A stretch of DNA of 64,000 bases from Linanthus parryae (lineage: Eukaryota; Streptophyta; Magnoliopsida; Ericales; Polemoniaceae), in NCBI GenBank assembly GCA_023055425.1, contig JALGPY010000010.1:48727863-48791862 (forward strand), read 5' to 3'. The position numbers were made by a program, and so were the translations under genes. Position 1 is the stretch's first letter. Every line of letters starts with the position of its first letter. Below the pieces are notes generated by a model. It was not told where the DNA came from. It made no database searches and saw only the letters and a list, made by a program, of their open reading frames with translations. Shown piece by piece: positions 46,006 to 57,869 of the stretch.

Positions 46006-47534
46006 AAAACATTTGGGAGGGCCTTCGCTCCCGCTCCCAATCCTCGCTCCGGCGCTTTTAGCTTGACTTCGCCTATAATCTTCACTCCCAAAATTATAGA
46101 GCGCGTTTACACCAACACTTTGTACTTTCTCAGCAATTGGCTCACTACTACTTTATCAAGCCCATTTGAAATCAAGTCAAATTAGAATTTCAACTAAAAT
46201 GACGTAATCAACATCTTGCCGAGGTAGTCTCCCGCCTCGCTGTATGTCAAGTTCCCATGGGTAACACTATCTCAAGCTGAACATCGATTATATTTTTTGG
46301 TATATGAGGTTCTACTTTTATATATAAGCTTTCTAATTATTTTCACAAAATATAAATTATATAAAAATTCAATATATAGTATGTTTATATCTAAAATTAT
46401 ATTGAATATTTAATTTTTATACGCGCTCTTAGGACGCTCTCAACTACGTTTTTTTAGAATTTATCTCTTTCGCGCTCCCGCTCCCGCTCTCTCTCCAGGT
46501 AACTTAGGGTTAGACCTAGCCCACCAATAGATCAACAAGGAAAAACACGAAGATAAACCAAACGCAGATTATTAAGTTGGCCCATTAGCATCTTGGGCCA
46601 ATAAGTCTACAACAAAAATCGGTGGATCATGGATAAAGGATGCGGCCTAATTACTTCAGAGCCTCTAAAAGCCATTTGATGGACAACCCGGTTTGCCGAT
46701 CTTTTTACCCTTTGGCAACCATGATTTCAATTTGGATTTCAAATTAAAACTTTCAAAATTCTAAAATTTTAAATACGGGATTTAAATTCTTCCGTTTAGA
46801 TGCTATTAATAGTCTAACATTTGAAGTTTTTATTTCCAATCGAGTTTTGATTGTTGAATATCCAACGCGGAAAGTTAACCAAGAGTGGTGTTGCACTGTT
46901 GGCACAGCGACAATTAGCGAACGTATAAGACTTTGGTGAAGCGTGCAAGAGGCCGAGGTATAGGGCTTGAGTCATTGAATCAACATTTTTTTAGAAATTC
47001 TGTTGAAACTAACAGATGAAAAATTGGCTTCATATGTTGAAGTCTCATGATGAATCTTAACCTTCGTCACTTATGGGGACGCTCCCCACATGGGAATTTC
47101 AAATGATAAGTTATTTGTTGGAATTTCAAGTTATTCACAATTTGAGATTTTGAGGGGGCCGAGCTCCTAAAATGTATCCAAATATTGGATTTCATCCAAA
47201 TCCAAATCCAAATCCAAATCCAAATCCAACTCTAAATCCACCCACAAGTCCAATGTTATCCAAAGAGACCAGAAATTGAATTCCCAACATAAGCTTTAGT
47301 GTACCATCCAAGAATAAGAAATAGTAGAAGTACATAAGCTTTTCATCTTCTCACAACAAATTTCATACATTTCTGTAGTACTTTTCATACTTTGGCTCCT
47401 TTTCTTGAGAAGAATTTGAATTCCAAGCAGAACCTTTTCATCTTTTCACAACAAATTTCATCTTTCTGTCCTAAAGAGCTATACGAGGTACATTTCTATA
47501 GCTACAAAAGAACCAAAAAGGATCACAACTTGAT
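46006..47534. other. Intergenic, no gene seen
   Basis: Contains two gctcccgctcccgct-like patches (46030 and 46470), a (ccaaat)n run at about 47188-47228 and a repeated cttttcatctt(c/t)tcacaac block near 47340 and 47428, probably in the 3' region of the receptor kinase. No supported frame. Confidence 0.5.
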
Positions 47535-49571
47535 TCAGTAACCATTGATCTCAATCCTATGTTCAACTGAACAACATTCTTCTTCTTCTTCATCATCATC
47601 ATCATCAGAAACAACATCCTGCACACTCAACCTACAATCAAAATTCAAACTAGGTTTCATCCTCGGCACCGAAACCGCCGTCTCCCCGTCGCCGTTGAGG
47701 ATCTGAAAAACCCGCCTCATTGAAGGTCTCCCTTTGCTATCCGGGTTTGCGCAGCTCAACCCCACAAGCAACATCTTCTTCATTTCCTTGTCCTTAAACT
47801 TCCCCTCCAACCAAGGATCAGCTGCCCCAACAACATTCCCCTGATAATGCAATCCCCAAACCCAATCAACCAAATTCATCACCCTTTCGCCGTCTTCCTT
47901 CTCCTCTCTTTCAATAGGCCTCTTCCCACAGGCCAGCTCCAGTATCACCACACCATAACTGAAAACATCAGTCTTCTCAGTTGCTTTCCCATACTGGAGA
48001 TACTCTGGAGCTAAGTAGCCCATTGTCCCAACCGTCAGCGTCGACACCGGGCTCTTGCCGTGGTCCATAAGCCTCGCCAGGCCGAAATCCCCCAGCCTGG
48101 GATTGAAATTCCCATCCAGCATTATGTTGCTGGTCTTAATATCTCTGTGAATCACTTGAAACTCGCATTCTTGATGCAGATACGTTAAAACGGATGCCAA
48201 CCCAGTTGCAATCTTGTATCTGTATTCCCATTCCAGCACTGCAGAATCTTGGTAAAGCACCTTGTCAAGGCTTCCATTGGGCATGAACTCGTACACAAGG
48301 AGCAACTCGCCCTTTTCGACACACCAGCCTTGGAGCTGGACCAGGTTTTTGTGCCTCAAGCAAGCTATGATTGAGAGCTCAGCAGTGAACTCAGTTCTGG
48401 TGTCATTGGTGTCGTGCTTTGATCTCTTCACTGCAAAAACGGTTTCTGAATCCTTGAAATCGGCTCTGTAGACGGTGCCGTACGCTCCGTGGCCAAGGAT
48501 TCGACTATAATGGAACCCTCTTGTGGCTAGCTTCAGCTCTCTGTAGCTGAATTTTCTTGGACCTGTTACAAGATCTTCTCTCAAGGTGTCATCTGAGTGA
48601 ATCTCCTTCCATTTCTTGACAGAAATCCAACCCAAAAACGCGACGAACGCGCAGAGGAAAGCCGGCGTGGCGATTCCGAAACCCAAACCGAATCTCTTGT
48701 GATGATTTTTGGGTGATTTTGGAACTGAAACTGGTGGGTTAATCACTGAATTATCAGACACATTGTGAGGGTTTCTTGCTTCTCTACCCAAGAACAACCC
48801 ATAAGTCCTAAAGCTCCAATTCTTGATCAAATGGAGCTCAGTACTCATTTCTGTTGAACCAGAAAAACCCACAAACATGAACTCTTTCACATAACCAGAG
48901 AGGTTAAAATCAAGAGCTAAAAGTGGGGTTTCAGGCTTTTTAAGAGCAGTGTAGCTCAAGAACACATTGAGCTTCGCCTCATGGTTCTTGTAATCAATCC
49001 AAGCAGTGATCGATTCACCACTCTTTAAATCAATGTCGTGCGAGGCTAAGTTGGAGGTCTTGATCGAAACGAGGCTTTCGACGTCGAATCCGACGTGATT
49101 GTCATCTGGGTCATCGAAGATTGGGTCCATCTTGGTGTCGAATTCGACGGCGACGAAGCTGTTCTTGGTCAGTTGCGATGAATTGACGAGACCCAGAAAC
49201 CCACCGGGACTACCCAGAATTTGGTCACTCGGGGAGAGAAAGAAGGCCAATCCGTCGCCGGAGGAGTCGCCGGCGTTGTCGACGGAGAAGGAGAATCTGG
49301 TGGAGAAGGAAGCTGTTTTTGTTGATTGGGGATCGGAGAAGGGGATTGGGTGGTTGTAGACGGCGGTGCCGGAGCTGGAAGAGGGCACGGTGGTTTCTCG
49401 GGTGAGGTAGATGAGGCCGTGACGGAGGTGGGAGTCGCCGAGGAGGGTGAAGTTGTGGGGAGAGAAAGATGGGAATTGGAAGGCTGTGTTTTGTGAAATC
49501 ACACATGGACATGGTGGAAGCAAGAACTCGAGAAGGAGGAAGAACAGAAGAAGAAGATTTCTCTCAGGCAT
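47535..49571 (-). CDS. L-type lectin-domain receptor-like kinase, clade VIII-like, intronless
   Basis: I choose the ATG at 49571 (MPERNLLLL, 678 aa) because it starts a proper signal peptide; the frame runs 20 codons further upstream but without one. Residues about 27-260 are a legume-lectin domain (VAVEFDTKMDP, DPDDNHVGFDVES), predicted extracellular. A transmembrane segment lies at about 295-317 and a Ser/Thr kinase at 359-628, with G-loop GHGAYG (360-365), Lys382, HRD 475-477, DFG 495-497 and APE 521-523, all intact. The tail has an acidic run (655-665). No intron, as usual in this family. Closest in feel to Arabidopsis LecRK-VIII proteins. It would sense external signals and phosphorylate cytoplasmic targets; ligand unknown. 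A TE lies about 155 bp upstream. Confidence 0.93.
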   Translation of the reverse strand: MPERNLLLLFFLLLEFLLPPCPCVISQNTAFQFPSFSPHNFTLLGDSHLRHGLIYLTRETTVPSSSSGTAVYNHPIPFSDPQSTKTASFSTRFSFSVDNAGDSSGDGLAFFLSPSDQILGSPGGFLGLVNSSQLTKNSFVAVEFDTKMDPIFDDPDDNHVGFDVESLVSIKTSNLASHDIDLKSGESITAWIDYKNHEAKLNVFLSYTALKKPETPLLALDFNLSGYVKEFMFVGFSGSTEMSTELHLIKNWSFRTYGLFLGREARNPHNVSDNSVINPPVSVPKSPKNHHKRFGLGFGIATPAFLCAFVAFLGWISVKKWKEIHSDDTLREDLVTGPRKFSYRELKLATRGFHYSRILGHGAYGTVYRADFKDSETVFAVKRSKHDTNDTRTEFTAELSIIACLRHKNLVQLQGWCVEKGELLLVYEFMPNGSLDKVLYQDSAVLEWEYRYKIATGLASVLTYLHQECEFQVIHRDIKTSNIMLDGNFNPRLGDFGLARLMDHGKSPVSTLTVGTMGYLAPEYLQYGKATEKTDVFSYGVVILELACGKRPIEREEKEDGERVMNLVDWVWGLHYQGNVVGAADPWLEGKFKDKEMKKMLLVGLSCANPDSKGRPSMRRVFQILNGDGETAVSVPRMKPSLNFDCRLSVQDVVSDDDDDEEEEECCSVEHRIEINGY

Positions 49572-49725
49572 TTCGTCGAACACCTCTGTGATACACCAAG
49601 CAAGCCAACGGATTTCACCCCTCAAAACCAATTTACATGTGTAGACACAGAGAGAAGGTGGCAGTGGGCATTTCGGTCACTTTCACAGACTACTTCCGTT
49701 TCATGTGTATACCCCTTTTGAAGTT

Positions 49726-50597
49726 TGTAATAGCGGCGATATCATACTTAGGGTCAGTTTGGCAAAGTGGTTTTTTTTGGTTTATGGTTTTTAAACCAAA
49801 TGGTTTGTTTAAAGTGTTTGTTTTGAATGGTTTAAAAACCAGATTTTAAACTAGTTTTTTCCAACTTTTGCCTTGGTGAAAAAACCAACTTTTGGTGGTT
49901 TTTTCTTTGGTTTATTTCTATGACACACAAAGACGATATTATCCTCACACCATAAACGTATTAGACTGAAAATTGTCGAGCATTTTGGTAGTTCTTTAAT
50001 CATCGAAATAATTAAAAAGATCACTGATACTTTTTTTCTATACTTCCTTCATAATATTGTTTTTCCCTTTCTCAAAAAAAAAATATTGTTTTTCCCAAAA
50101 AACTCACTTCAAACTTTAATGTGATGTAGTTATTATTTGGGGTCAACTATTTTTGTTGTGTTATTTTTCTAGTTGATTAAATTTCTGCTATCAGTTAAAC
50201 AATGTTGCATTGAAAGAGTTATATTGGATTTATGTTGTTTGTTTGTGAGTTTTTTTTTGTTTTTTGTTCTTTTACTTTTACAAGTAACAACTCTTATATG
50301 CACAAGGACAAATATGTCATTTTATCAATAACATCTAGTTTAAAAACCACTACCAAACACATTTCTTCAGTTTTTAATCTAGATTAAAAACCACCACCAA
50401 ACACACTGGTTTAAACAAAATCTCTAGAAAAAACCAAAAAAATTCCACCACAATCTATAAACTAGTTTTTCCACCAAAAACCACTCTACCAAACTCACCC
50501 TTAGTATAAGGGCTAGAGTGTAACTATTATTGGATTAGTTTTTGTATATATCAATAGAGAAGTCTAGCAGGCACATTTTCAGCCTCACATTCTAACA
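49726..50597 (+). repeat. 5' LTR of copia D, split by a Tourist-like element
   Basis: The LTR ends ...attctaaca directly before a primer site (50598). Its probable start is tgtaatagcgg at 49726. Without the 750-bp insert the LTR is only about 120 bp, plausible for short-LTR Ale/Retrofit elements. The start position is the weaker boundary. Confidence 0.5.
49751..50500. mobile_element. Tourist-like (PIF/Harbinger) element, 750 bp
   Basis: Inverted ends gggtcagtttggcaaagtgg and the complement of the right end (gggtgagtttggtagagtgg), with the 3-bp TSD tta on both sides (49748-49750, 50501-50503). TTA is the PIF/Harbinger target. Subterminal repeats contain (a)aaaccactaccaaacaca-like blocks. No transposase. 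Confidence 0.82.
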
Positions 50598-51981
50598 TGG
50601 TATAGAGCGGCTACGCTCCTGGTGACCTAGTTCTTCACGTCTCCGCTTCTAGCTGCATATTTTTTCTTCTTTCCGGCCTCACGCTACTACAACTGATCCG
50701 GCAACAATTAAAGCCGATCTGAACCGCTCCTCAATCTCTACGACTCTAGGGTTTCGATCTTGTTCTTGGCTTTCTTGTTTTCTGTCGGACTGTCCATCAA
50801 TTGTTTGTCTTCTGGTCGTTGGTTGATCTCACCACACAACCCATTGTGCTCGGAATTAGTTTTCGACCCTACGCTGAAAATTTCACGGAAAACAGAGCTC
50901 TAAGGCGCCCGCACGCGCCGTCGACGGCCACAACACCGCCGCCATCACACTTCACGCGCAGAAGCTTCCTCCAGCCCGCTTAGCGCGTACGGCTTCGTCT
51001 TGAGCTGGTCTAGCGATCGAAGCCTCCGTCCGGCTCTGTTTTTTAGCCGTTCTCCACGCGGCTTCCGCCCGGCTCTGTTTTTAGCCGTTCTACACGCGAC
51101 TTCCGTTCGGCTAACTTTTTAGCTTCGTCGCTCCAATCAAGCCACTGCTTATTTTCTGGCTCACCTCTTGGCTCAGCATCATCTCACCAAGCCACTTGAC
51201 GTCCCTCCTCTTAACAGCTTGTTTCAGCTGGTTTTCACTCCGGTTTTGAACCAGCCCGGACTTGTTCTCAAGTTTTTTCGGCGTTCAGAAGCCAATTGTG
51301 TGCTCTGTTTGTTCAACTTAAGAGCTCTTGCATTGGTTCTTGGTACTTTTAGGACTCCGTTTTGCGAGATTCTCTCTTCACAGCATTTTCTACTACTACA
51401 TGGCCTCCACTACTTCATGGTCTTCACCGAATCAGGGGGGCAGATGGGTTTGGCGTCATGAACAGCTACACACTCCACCACCTATTGCACTCGACTAGAT
51501 CATACTTGATCTAAGCTCTGGCCAAGGCCATCATGCTCTCACAGCAACACAGGACAACACTTGGAATATGGATTCGGGGGCCTCTTCACGTCTTACATCC
51601 AACTCTGGTATGCTTTCTTCTGTGTCACCCAATAGTCATATTTATGATATGTTTGTTGGAAATTGTATGAGTATTCCGGTTCGTGGTTCTGGACAGCAGT
51701 CGCTCAATACTCAAACTCGACCCCTCCACCTAAACAATGTCCTTTTCACCCCACACATCATTAAAAACCTTGTTACTCTCCGTCAGTTCACTGTTGATAA
51801 TAATGTGTCCGCTGAGTTTGACCCCGCTGGTTTCTCTGTCAAAGATCGATCTAAAGGAAAATTATTATTGAGGAGCAATAGTACTGGAGATCTTTACCCG
51901 TTCCCCTCCACTCAACCCACTTGCCAACCTCTATCACTTGTCGTTCTCCCAGCACCTATGTGGCACAATCGTCTAAGCCAC
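50598..51981 (+). pseudogene. Copia D gag-protease remnant
   Basis: The primer site is a damaged TGGTATCAGAGC (tggtatagagcgg). Plus frames are broken until 51568, where MDSGASSRLTSNSG gives the protease DSGAS triplet. Then come LHLNNVLFTPHIIKNLVTL, LLLRSNSTGDLYPF and MWHNRLSHP, the start of the integrase zinc region. Homology ends at about 51981, where LINE D begins, so the rest is lost or displaced beyond the LINE. Confidence 0.75.
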
Positions 51982-52770
51982 CCTTTGAAGCCTCGTCGGA
52001 ATCGGAAAACCTCTGGTTCGAGTTCAAACTCGGCAAAGAAGGAACGAGTCAACTGAATGACTCAGCAACCTGGTGAGGAGACTAACTCGCATCGGGATCC
52101 GAATTTAGCGGATGAATTACTTGCCGAAATCCAGGCCGTCCATTCTAAATTCAGTATTCTCTCCACGCTGAATGATGATGTGACTGGGTTCTATGGATCT
52201 GGGCCACTCCGTCAGAGTATTGGTGCGCCAGGCCGCATAGGATTCCCACCTCAGACGGTTACAGATAACAGGGGGGGCAATGAGAAACGGCCACGTGGCA
52301 AGGAGAATGTCAATACCATATCAGAGGTGATGAATCGTATGAATTTGGCTATCACAAAAGGGGATTTTGGAAACGCTATTTCTCGCCATCCTCTTAGGGA
52401 GATTGATTAGAATAACAGTAAGGCTGATCAGAATCTTTTTGCATGAGAGACCAGCAAGGATGGATGGGTGGCTCCGACAAACATGGATTTTGGAAAAAAT
52501 ACTTATTCACGACAAGGTGGAGTTAATAGTGGACAACGGATGGCATCAGCCGATAAATACAGTGCCCGGACAAGGAATCGACGTGGTGGAATTTTCCCTG
52601 CAGAAGTTATCAAGTTTTCTAATGGTTCCAGAGGGGTCAATAGAGATGAGACTAGCTCTACCGATAATGGAAAGAATATTGGTCCGACTACTGGAAGGTG
52701 TTTGCCCGCCGTCTTCGCGGGGGGGTTTAATCATCCGGATGGGTGGCATCATTCATTTCAATAATCCAAT
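51982..52770 (+). pseudogene. LINE D ORF1, C-terminal part
   Basis: Frames include MTQQPGEETNSHRDPNLADE, VMNRMNLAITKGDF and a Gly/Arg/Asn-rich part (YSARTRNRRGG). They have the low-complexity basic character of ORF1 tails and lie directly before the endonuclease. Assigned by position; no diagnostic motif. Confidence 0.5.
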
Positions 52771-53470
52771 GCGGATTTTGACCTGGAATTGCAGGGGGTG
52801 GGGAATGAAGAACTAGGTAGAAGCATTGTTCAGCTTTGTAGAATGGTGAATCCAGACATAATGGTGTTAGTTGAACCTAGGGTGGTCAGTAGTGTAACTG
52901 GCAGAATTTGTAGAAGAACCAATTTTGATCAGGTGAATGTGGTTGAGGCACATGGTTTTTTTGGGGGTATATGGCTGTTCTAGAACTGCAAAGCAGTGGA
53001 GGTTGAAGTCATCTCCAAGACTAATCAGGTAATTACTGGCATTATTAAAAGAGCTAATGAGGAGCTTTGTTTGTTCTCTTCTCTCTATGCTAGTCTTGTT
53101 ACTTATTTTAGGGAGGATTTATGGAATTACTTACAAGAGTTACCTAGAATTCATGATTTACCCTGGCTTGTGGCTGGGGATTTTAATCAGGTTGTCTCCT
53201 CTAATGAGAAGATAGGAGGTAATTCTGTTAATTCTCAAAGGTGTGAAAGAATGATCGAATGTATACACTCTTGAAGTGGTAGATATGGTTTTCGAAGGCC
53301 CAAATATACTTGGTCTAACTCTCAAAGTGGAAGAGAAAATATCAAGCAGAGGCTGGACAGAGCTTTATTTAATCAACAATGGAGGCTCATGTACCCTAAA
53401 TCTTGTGTTAAGCACTTGGTTAGGTTTAATTCTGATCATCATCCACTCCTGATAAATTTTGATAGTAGGG
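52770..53470 (+). pseudogene. LINE D endonuclease
   Basis: MRILTWNCRG opens the domain, then after frame changes NPDIMVLVEPR, FFGGIWLF, LPWLVAGDFNQVVS and FNSDHHPLLI. These are the N, E, GDFN and SDHHP catalytic positions of the apurinic-type endonuclease that nicks target DNA. Frameshifts near 52815 and stops near 52983 and 53272 inactivate it. Confidence 0.85.
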
Positions 53471-53479
53471 TTATTCCCT

Positions 53480-55549
53480 CTCCTTCTTTGAAGCCTTTCA
53501 AAATGGAGCTAGCCTGGTTCATTGAAGAGAGTTTCCATGATCTGGTTAGAAGGCATTGGAAAGGTGAGGTTCACATTGCTGAAGCAGTAGGTATTATTAC
53601 TGATAAAATGAAGGAGTGGAATGTGTCTTATTTTGGAAATATTTTCAAGAGGAAGATGAATCTAATGACTAGATTGTTGGGCATCCATAAGGCTCTCGCT
53701 ATTATAGATTGTTCTTTTCTGAGTCAATTGGAATTAGAATTACGGGAGCAATACAACAGGGTTTTAGCTCAAGAAGAGTTGTTTTGGTTTCAAACATCCG
53801 GAGTTTATAAAGTGTTGTTGGGAGATAAGAATACTAGATTCTTTCATCTTACCATTGTGATGAGAAGAAGAAAGAATAAAATCTCCATGCTCAAACTAAT
53901 GGTTCAGATTGGTGTGATGATGCTCTAAAGGAAGGTGTGTCTCTACATTTTGAGTCTCTTTATGCGGATAATAGGCCTGAGCTACATGGTTTTGTTTGGA
54001 GTGGAAGTGTACTAACTGAAAGTGTGTATGGTGATTTGATGAAACCAATTACTGCAGCTAAGGTTCACAAAGTTATGTTTTCTATGGGAAGCTTTAAGAG
54101 CCCTGGGGTGGATGGGATCATTCCTTACTTCTATCAATCTCAGTAGACTGTTGTAGGTATCTCTTTGGTGAAGACGGTACAAGAAGCAGTCATGCAAGGA
54201 AAGCTTCCAGAAGGTATTAATGATACTACTGGTTTTAATTCCTAAGACTGAGAAACTAGAAACTTTTGGTCACATGAGACTCGTTAGTCTATGTAATGTA
54301 GTGCTTAAGCTCATTACAAAGCTATTGAATAATAGATTAAGACCTATCTTTCAGAGGGTAATACACCCTGAGCAGTTTAGCTTCTTACAAGGAAGACATT
54401 CATGTGGCAATATTTTGATTGCACAAGAGGTGTTACATATCCATAAGAACATGAAGAGTAAGAAGGGAGGCATTCTAGTCAAAATTGACCTTGCTAAGGC
54501 CTATGATAAGGTCAAATGGAGCTTAATTCAAGCTATATTGCAGAAGATGGGGCTTCCTTCCAATAGGGTTACACTTATCATGGATTCAGTCACATCGACT
54601 GGAAGTAGTGTTCTGTGGAATGGTGAGAAGCAGAGTTGGATTAAACCTGAGAGGGGAGTGAGGCAGGGAGATCCAATATCTCCCTACCTTTCTTGCTTAC
54701 CATGGAACTTTTGGCACAGAAGATTGAAGGTGCAGTTGCTAAAGGGAAGTGGAAGGGAGTGTGTTGTGCTAGAGGAGGTCAAGCTGTAACTCATATGTTC
54801 TTTGCAGATGATCTTCTCTTGTTTGGAGAAGCTACGTCTAAGCAGGTGAAGGTTATGAGAGATGTGCTTTCAGGAGTTATGCAGGGATTCAAGGCAGTTA
54901 ATAAATTTTTAAAAGTCAAATCTTTTTGTTTCTACAGGAGTTAGTAAGGAAAAGGGTTCTGAGCTGGGTCAAATTCTTGGCATTGTTCTCACTGAGAATC
55001 TGGGATCTCATATGGGTATGCCTCTGATCCGTAAACATTGCAATGCAGCTACATTCCAGTTTTTGGTGGATAAAGTTAGACTCAAGCTAAGTGGTTGGAC
55101 AGCTAGCGAAATCTCTTTAGCAGGAACATTTATTCAAACTGTGCTTCAACCTTTACCTTGCTATGCCATGCATTCTACATTATTTCCTCAAGCAGTCATT
55201 AATGATACTGATAAATCTTGCACAAGATTTTCGTGGGGGGGGGGGGGGGGAGAAACTTGGCTGGGAGAAAGGTAGAACCCCAAAAGACATGGGTGGTTTA
55301 CGGTTTAAGAACCTAGCTTCTTTCAATTTAGCCATGCTAGGAAAGACTAGCTGGAGATTAAGGGATGAGAATTCTTTATGTGCTAGAAATTTTACCCAGA
55401 AATATGGCACTAAGACTCCTAGAGCTCATCACTCTAGAGTGTGGAGACACTTGTATAATGCTGTCAAGGCTGAGAGTTCTGGTATTGGGAAGAAGGTGAG
55501 AAATGGAAAAAATACCCTTTTTTGGGTAGACGCTTGGCTGGGGAAGTAA
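53480..55549 (+). pseudogene. LINE D reverse transcriptase
   Basis: Contains FQTSGVYKVLLGDKNTRFFH, KSPGVDGIIPYF, VLIPKTEKLETFGHMRLVSL, VKIDLAKAYDKVKW, RGVRQGDPISPYL and MFFADDLLLF, with the catalytic FADD intact. Later parts (KLSGWTASEISLAG, DMGGLRFKNLASFNLAML) follow. At least five frame changes, one at a 16-G run (55235-55250). Confidence 0.87.
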
Positions 55550-55574
55550 CACCTCTTGTGCAATCGTACGCCAA

Positions 55575-56400
55575 CGGTTATTGAAAATGTCAACTACAGT
55601 AAAATGTGAGCTCGTAAGTCAACTCCATTATCAATGAATGATCCTATACTTGACTTTTTGAGGTTATACTACGTCAACTATGTAGTGAACAGATAACTTT
55701 TTAGTTTGTCTGATTAGTAAGTTTGCACGAAGAAAGTCAATGTAAAGGAAAAGGTCAACTGTACAGTCAAATTAGGTGATCGAGCTCATAAGTCAACTGC
55801 ATTGTCAATGAATGATCCTATATACTTGAATTTTTGAGGTTATACTACGTCAACCATGTAGTGAACATATAAATTTTTGGTCTCCACTTGGCAAGATTAG
55901 TAAGTTCGCACGAAGAAAGTCTACGTAAAGGAAAAGGTCAAATGTACAGTCAAATTAGATGATCGAGCTCATAAGGCAACTCCACAGTCATTGCATGATG
56001 AAATACCCAAAACCCTAAACCCTAAACCCTAAAATTGACTTTCGAGGTTATACTAAGCCAACTATGTAGTGAACAGACAACTTCTTGGTCTCCACTTCGT
56101 CAGATGGATAAGTTCGCACGAAGAAAGTCACTGTAAATGAAATGGTCTACTGTACAGTCAAAGGTGATTGAGCTCATAAGTCAACTCCACAGTCAATGCA
56201 TGATGGTCTACCCTAAACCCTATGTACTTGGTTTTTGAGGTTATACTAACTCAACTATGTTGTGAACATGAAACCTTTTTGTCTCCCACTTTGTCAGATT
56301 AATAGGTTCGCACAAAGAAAGTCAACGTAAAAAAAGGTTAACTTTACAGTTAAAGGTGAGCTGTAGTCAACTCCACAGTCAATGCATGGTCTATTATGCG
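55575..56400. repeat. Satellite-like tandem array, 175-205-bp units, with telomere-like insert
   Basis: The motif gagctc(g/a)taagtcaactcca or a close variant starts at 55608, 55782, 55965, 56170 and 56358, giving steps of 174, 183, 205 and 188 bp. Shared internal blocks: gaggttatacta, caactatgtagtgaaca, gttcgcacgaagaaagtc, actgtacagtcaaa. The unit from 55965 carries ccctaaaccctaaaccctaaa (56013-56033); the next one has ccctaaaccctatg. No coding. Confidence 0.9.
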
Positions 56401-57869
56401 GTAGGCCATGATAGCATATTATCGATTCTTACCTTAATTTAGAACCGACATTTCAATTGTCTTATAACCTCTATATTTCAAGAACAATGTTCGTGTCAGT
56501 TGTTCACAAAAAAAATGTTCGTGTCAGTTTCTAAAGCGAAGTGAAATTAGTTTGAAACTCCGGGAAATAACTGTTATGAAGAAAATACATTTACAGGGGA
56601 GGGAACCTGCATTACAATGAAACTTTGGGAGGAAGGTATAATTAACGAAAATATTTGTAGGGGAGGGTAATACAACTGCATCCAAATATAGGGGAGGAAA
56701 ATAAATTGAATCAAAATAATTTGTAAGGGATTCAGTTAAACAAAATTCAATATGGACCCGTTGCTCCCCACTCATTCCTCGACCATTATCCACAAGCCAA
56801 GAGCTCTCTGAAGCTCTTCCCGCGACCACTCACGCAGCTCCCCGGCTGATGAAACCATTGACTGTCTTCGGAACGGCGACAGCTGTTGCGCCTGAAGGTC
56901 ATCGGAGTGTTGATTCAAGAACCCACGGAGTCGATATTGTCTTAGCCTCAAGGACGGCTGGTTTGGACTAACTTCTCTCAAACTCTCGTACATTAGTAGC
57001 TTTTATTGTGTTCTTTTCTTAATTCGTGGTTTATCAGGTCGATTCGTGCTATAGATCTGTAATTCCGTATGTGAATGCATCTGTTCGGACCAGTACTTTT
57101 GTATTTGGGTGTTTGGTATGCTCATTGGATTCGGGATATCGTTATTTCTATAGTTGGTCCGAAAAAAGCTGTTCAATTTATCCTTCTGTGTTGGGCTGAG
57201 TGTTTGTTCTTCATGGTGATGTTGCTAATGCAGATTATTAGTTATACAATTATAAACTAAAATAATTAGAATAATTACTAGAATAATAGGGGAAAAATAC
57301 TTATTATTGTATATAAGAACTTTACATTTCTAGAATAATCAGAATAATTTCTATAATAATTATAATAATTACTAGAATAATGATTCAAGGATAGGAAACT
57401 AGAATAATAAACTTATTTTTATATATAAGAACTTTAAATTTCTAACGCAGATTATTAGTTATACAATTAGTTATGACTTATGAACATTGATTTCATTTCT
57501 GGAAAAAATAGTTAATACATGGGGAAGAAATAACAACATATATGTAGATGACTAGGTAATTTTAGGAATAAATAACAGCTAGCATAAATAAAAAATGTCA
57601 AATAAAACCACAAATTAATACAGGTGGAAAAAACCACCCCTTACAACCTCAAAGCACAACCCCCTCCTCAAACCATGGGAGGGAGGTTCAAAAACCATTG
57701 TTCAACATTAAATAAAAAACATGATTATTAAATGGATTTAACACAGAACATGGAAGCAACGGCAGACGAGCGATGGAAGAGGAGCTTTGTAGGCAGAGCT
57801 GTGCCCATTCTCCAGCTTCACCTGTGGCTCCATTAGTTCCTAGTTGCATGCACTCATGGAAGCACACAT
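56401..57869. other. No confident gene; AT-rich with local duplications
   Basis: The segment 56750-57000 is less AT-rich and has opposed short frames (40 aa plus from 56847, 73 aa minus 56772-56993) that could belong to an unrecognised exon. From 57230 a block beginning gcagattattagttataca recurs near 57446 with tatataagaacttta copies, a partial duplication of about 215 bp among aataatt repeats. Confidence 0.4.

Larger units (their letters stand above)
51982..55551 (+). mobile_element. LINE D (L1-type), truncated at the 3' end
   Basis: Plus order: ORF1 C-terminal part (51982-52770), endonuclease (52770-53470), reverse transcriptase (53480-55549). It stops after LFWVDAWLGK without zf-RVT, RNase H or poly(A), and is followed at once by a tandem array. 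Loss of the 3' end is unlike ordinary 5' truncation and implies a later break or rearrangement. Confidence 0.85.

Noticed and set aside
49572..49631. Upstream in-frame ATG of the receptor kinase (20 extra codons)
   Set aside because: It would put charged residues and a tryptophan-rich stretch before the signal peptide; the ATG at 49571 gives a normal secretory N terminus.
51168..51461. 97-aa plus frame
   Set aside because: Lies in the degenerate gag region of copia D; CVLCLF is only a weak echo of a zinc knuckle in a broken frame.
56013..56033. Chromosome end
   Set aside because: Only three CCCTAAA copies embedded in another repeat, with sequence continuing for 8 kb.
55575..56400. CRISPR-like repeat array
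   Set aside because: Long degenerate units of about 180 bp with no short identical repeats and unique spacers; plant context.
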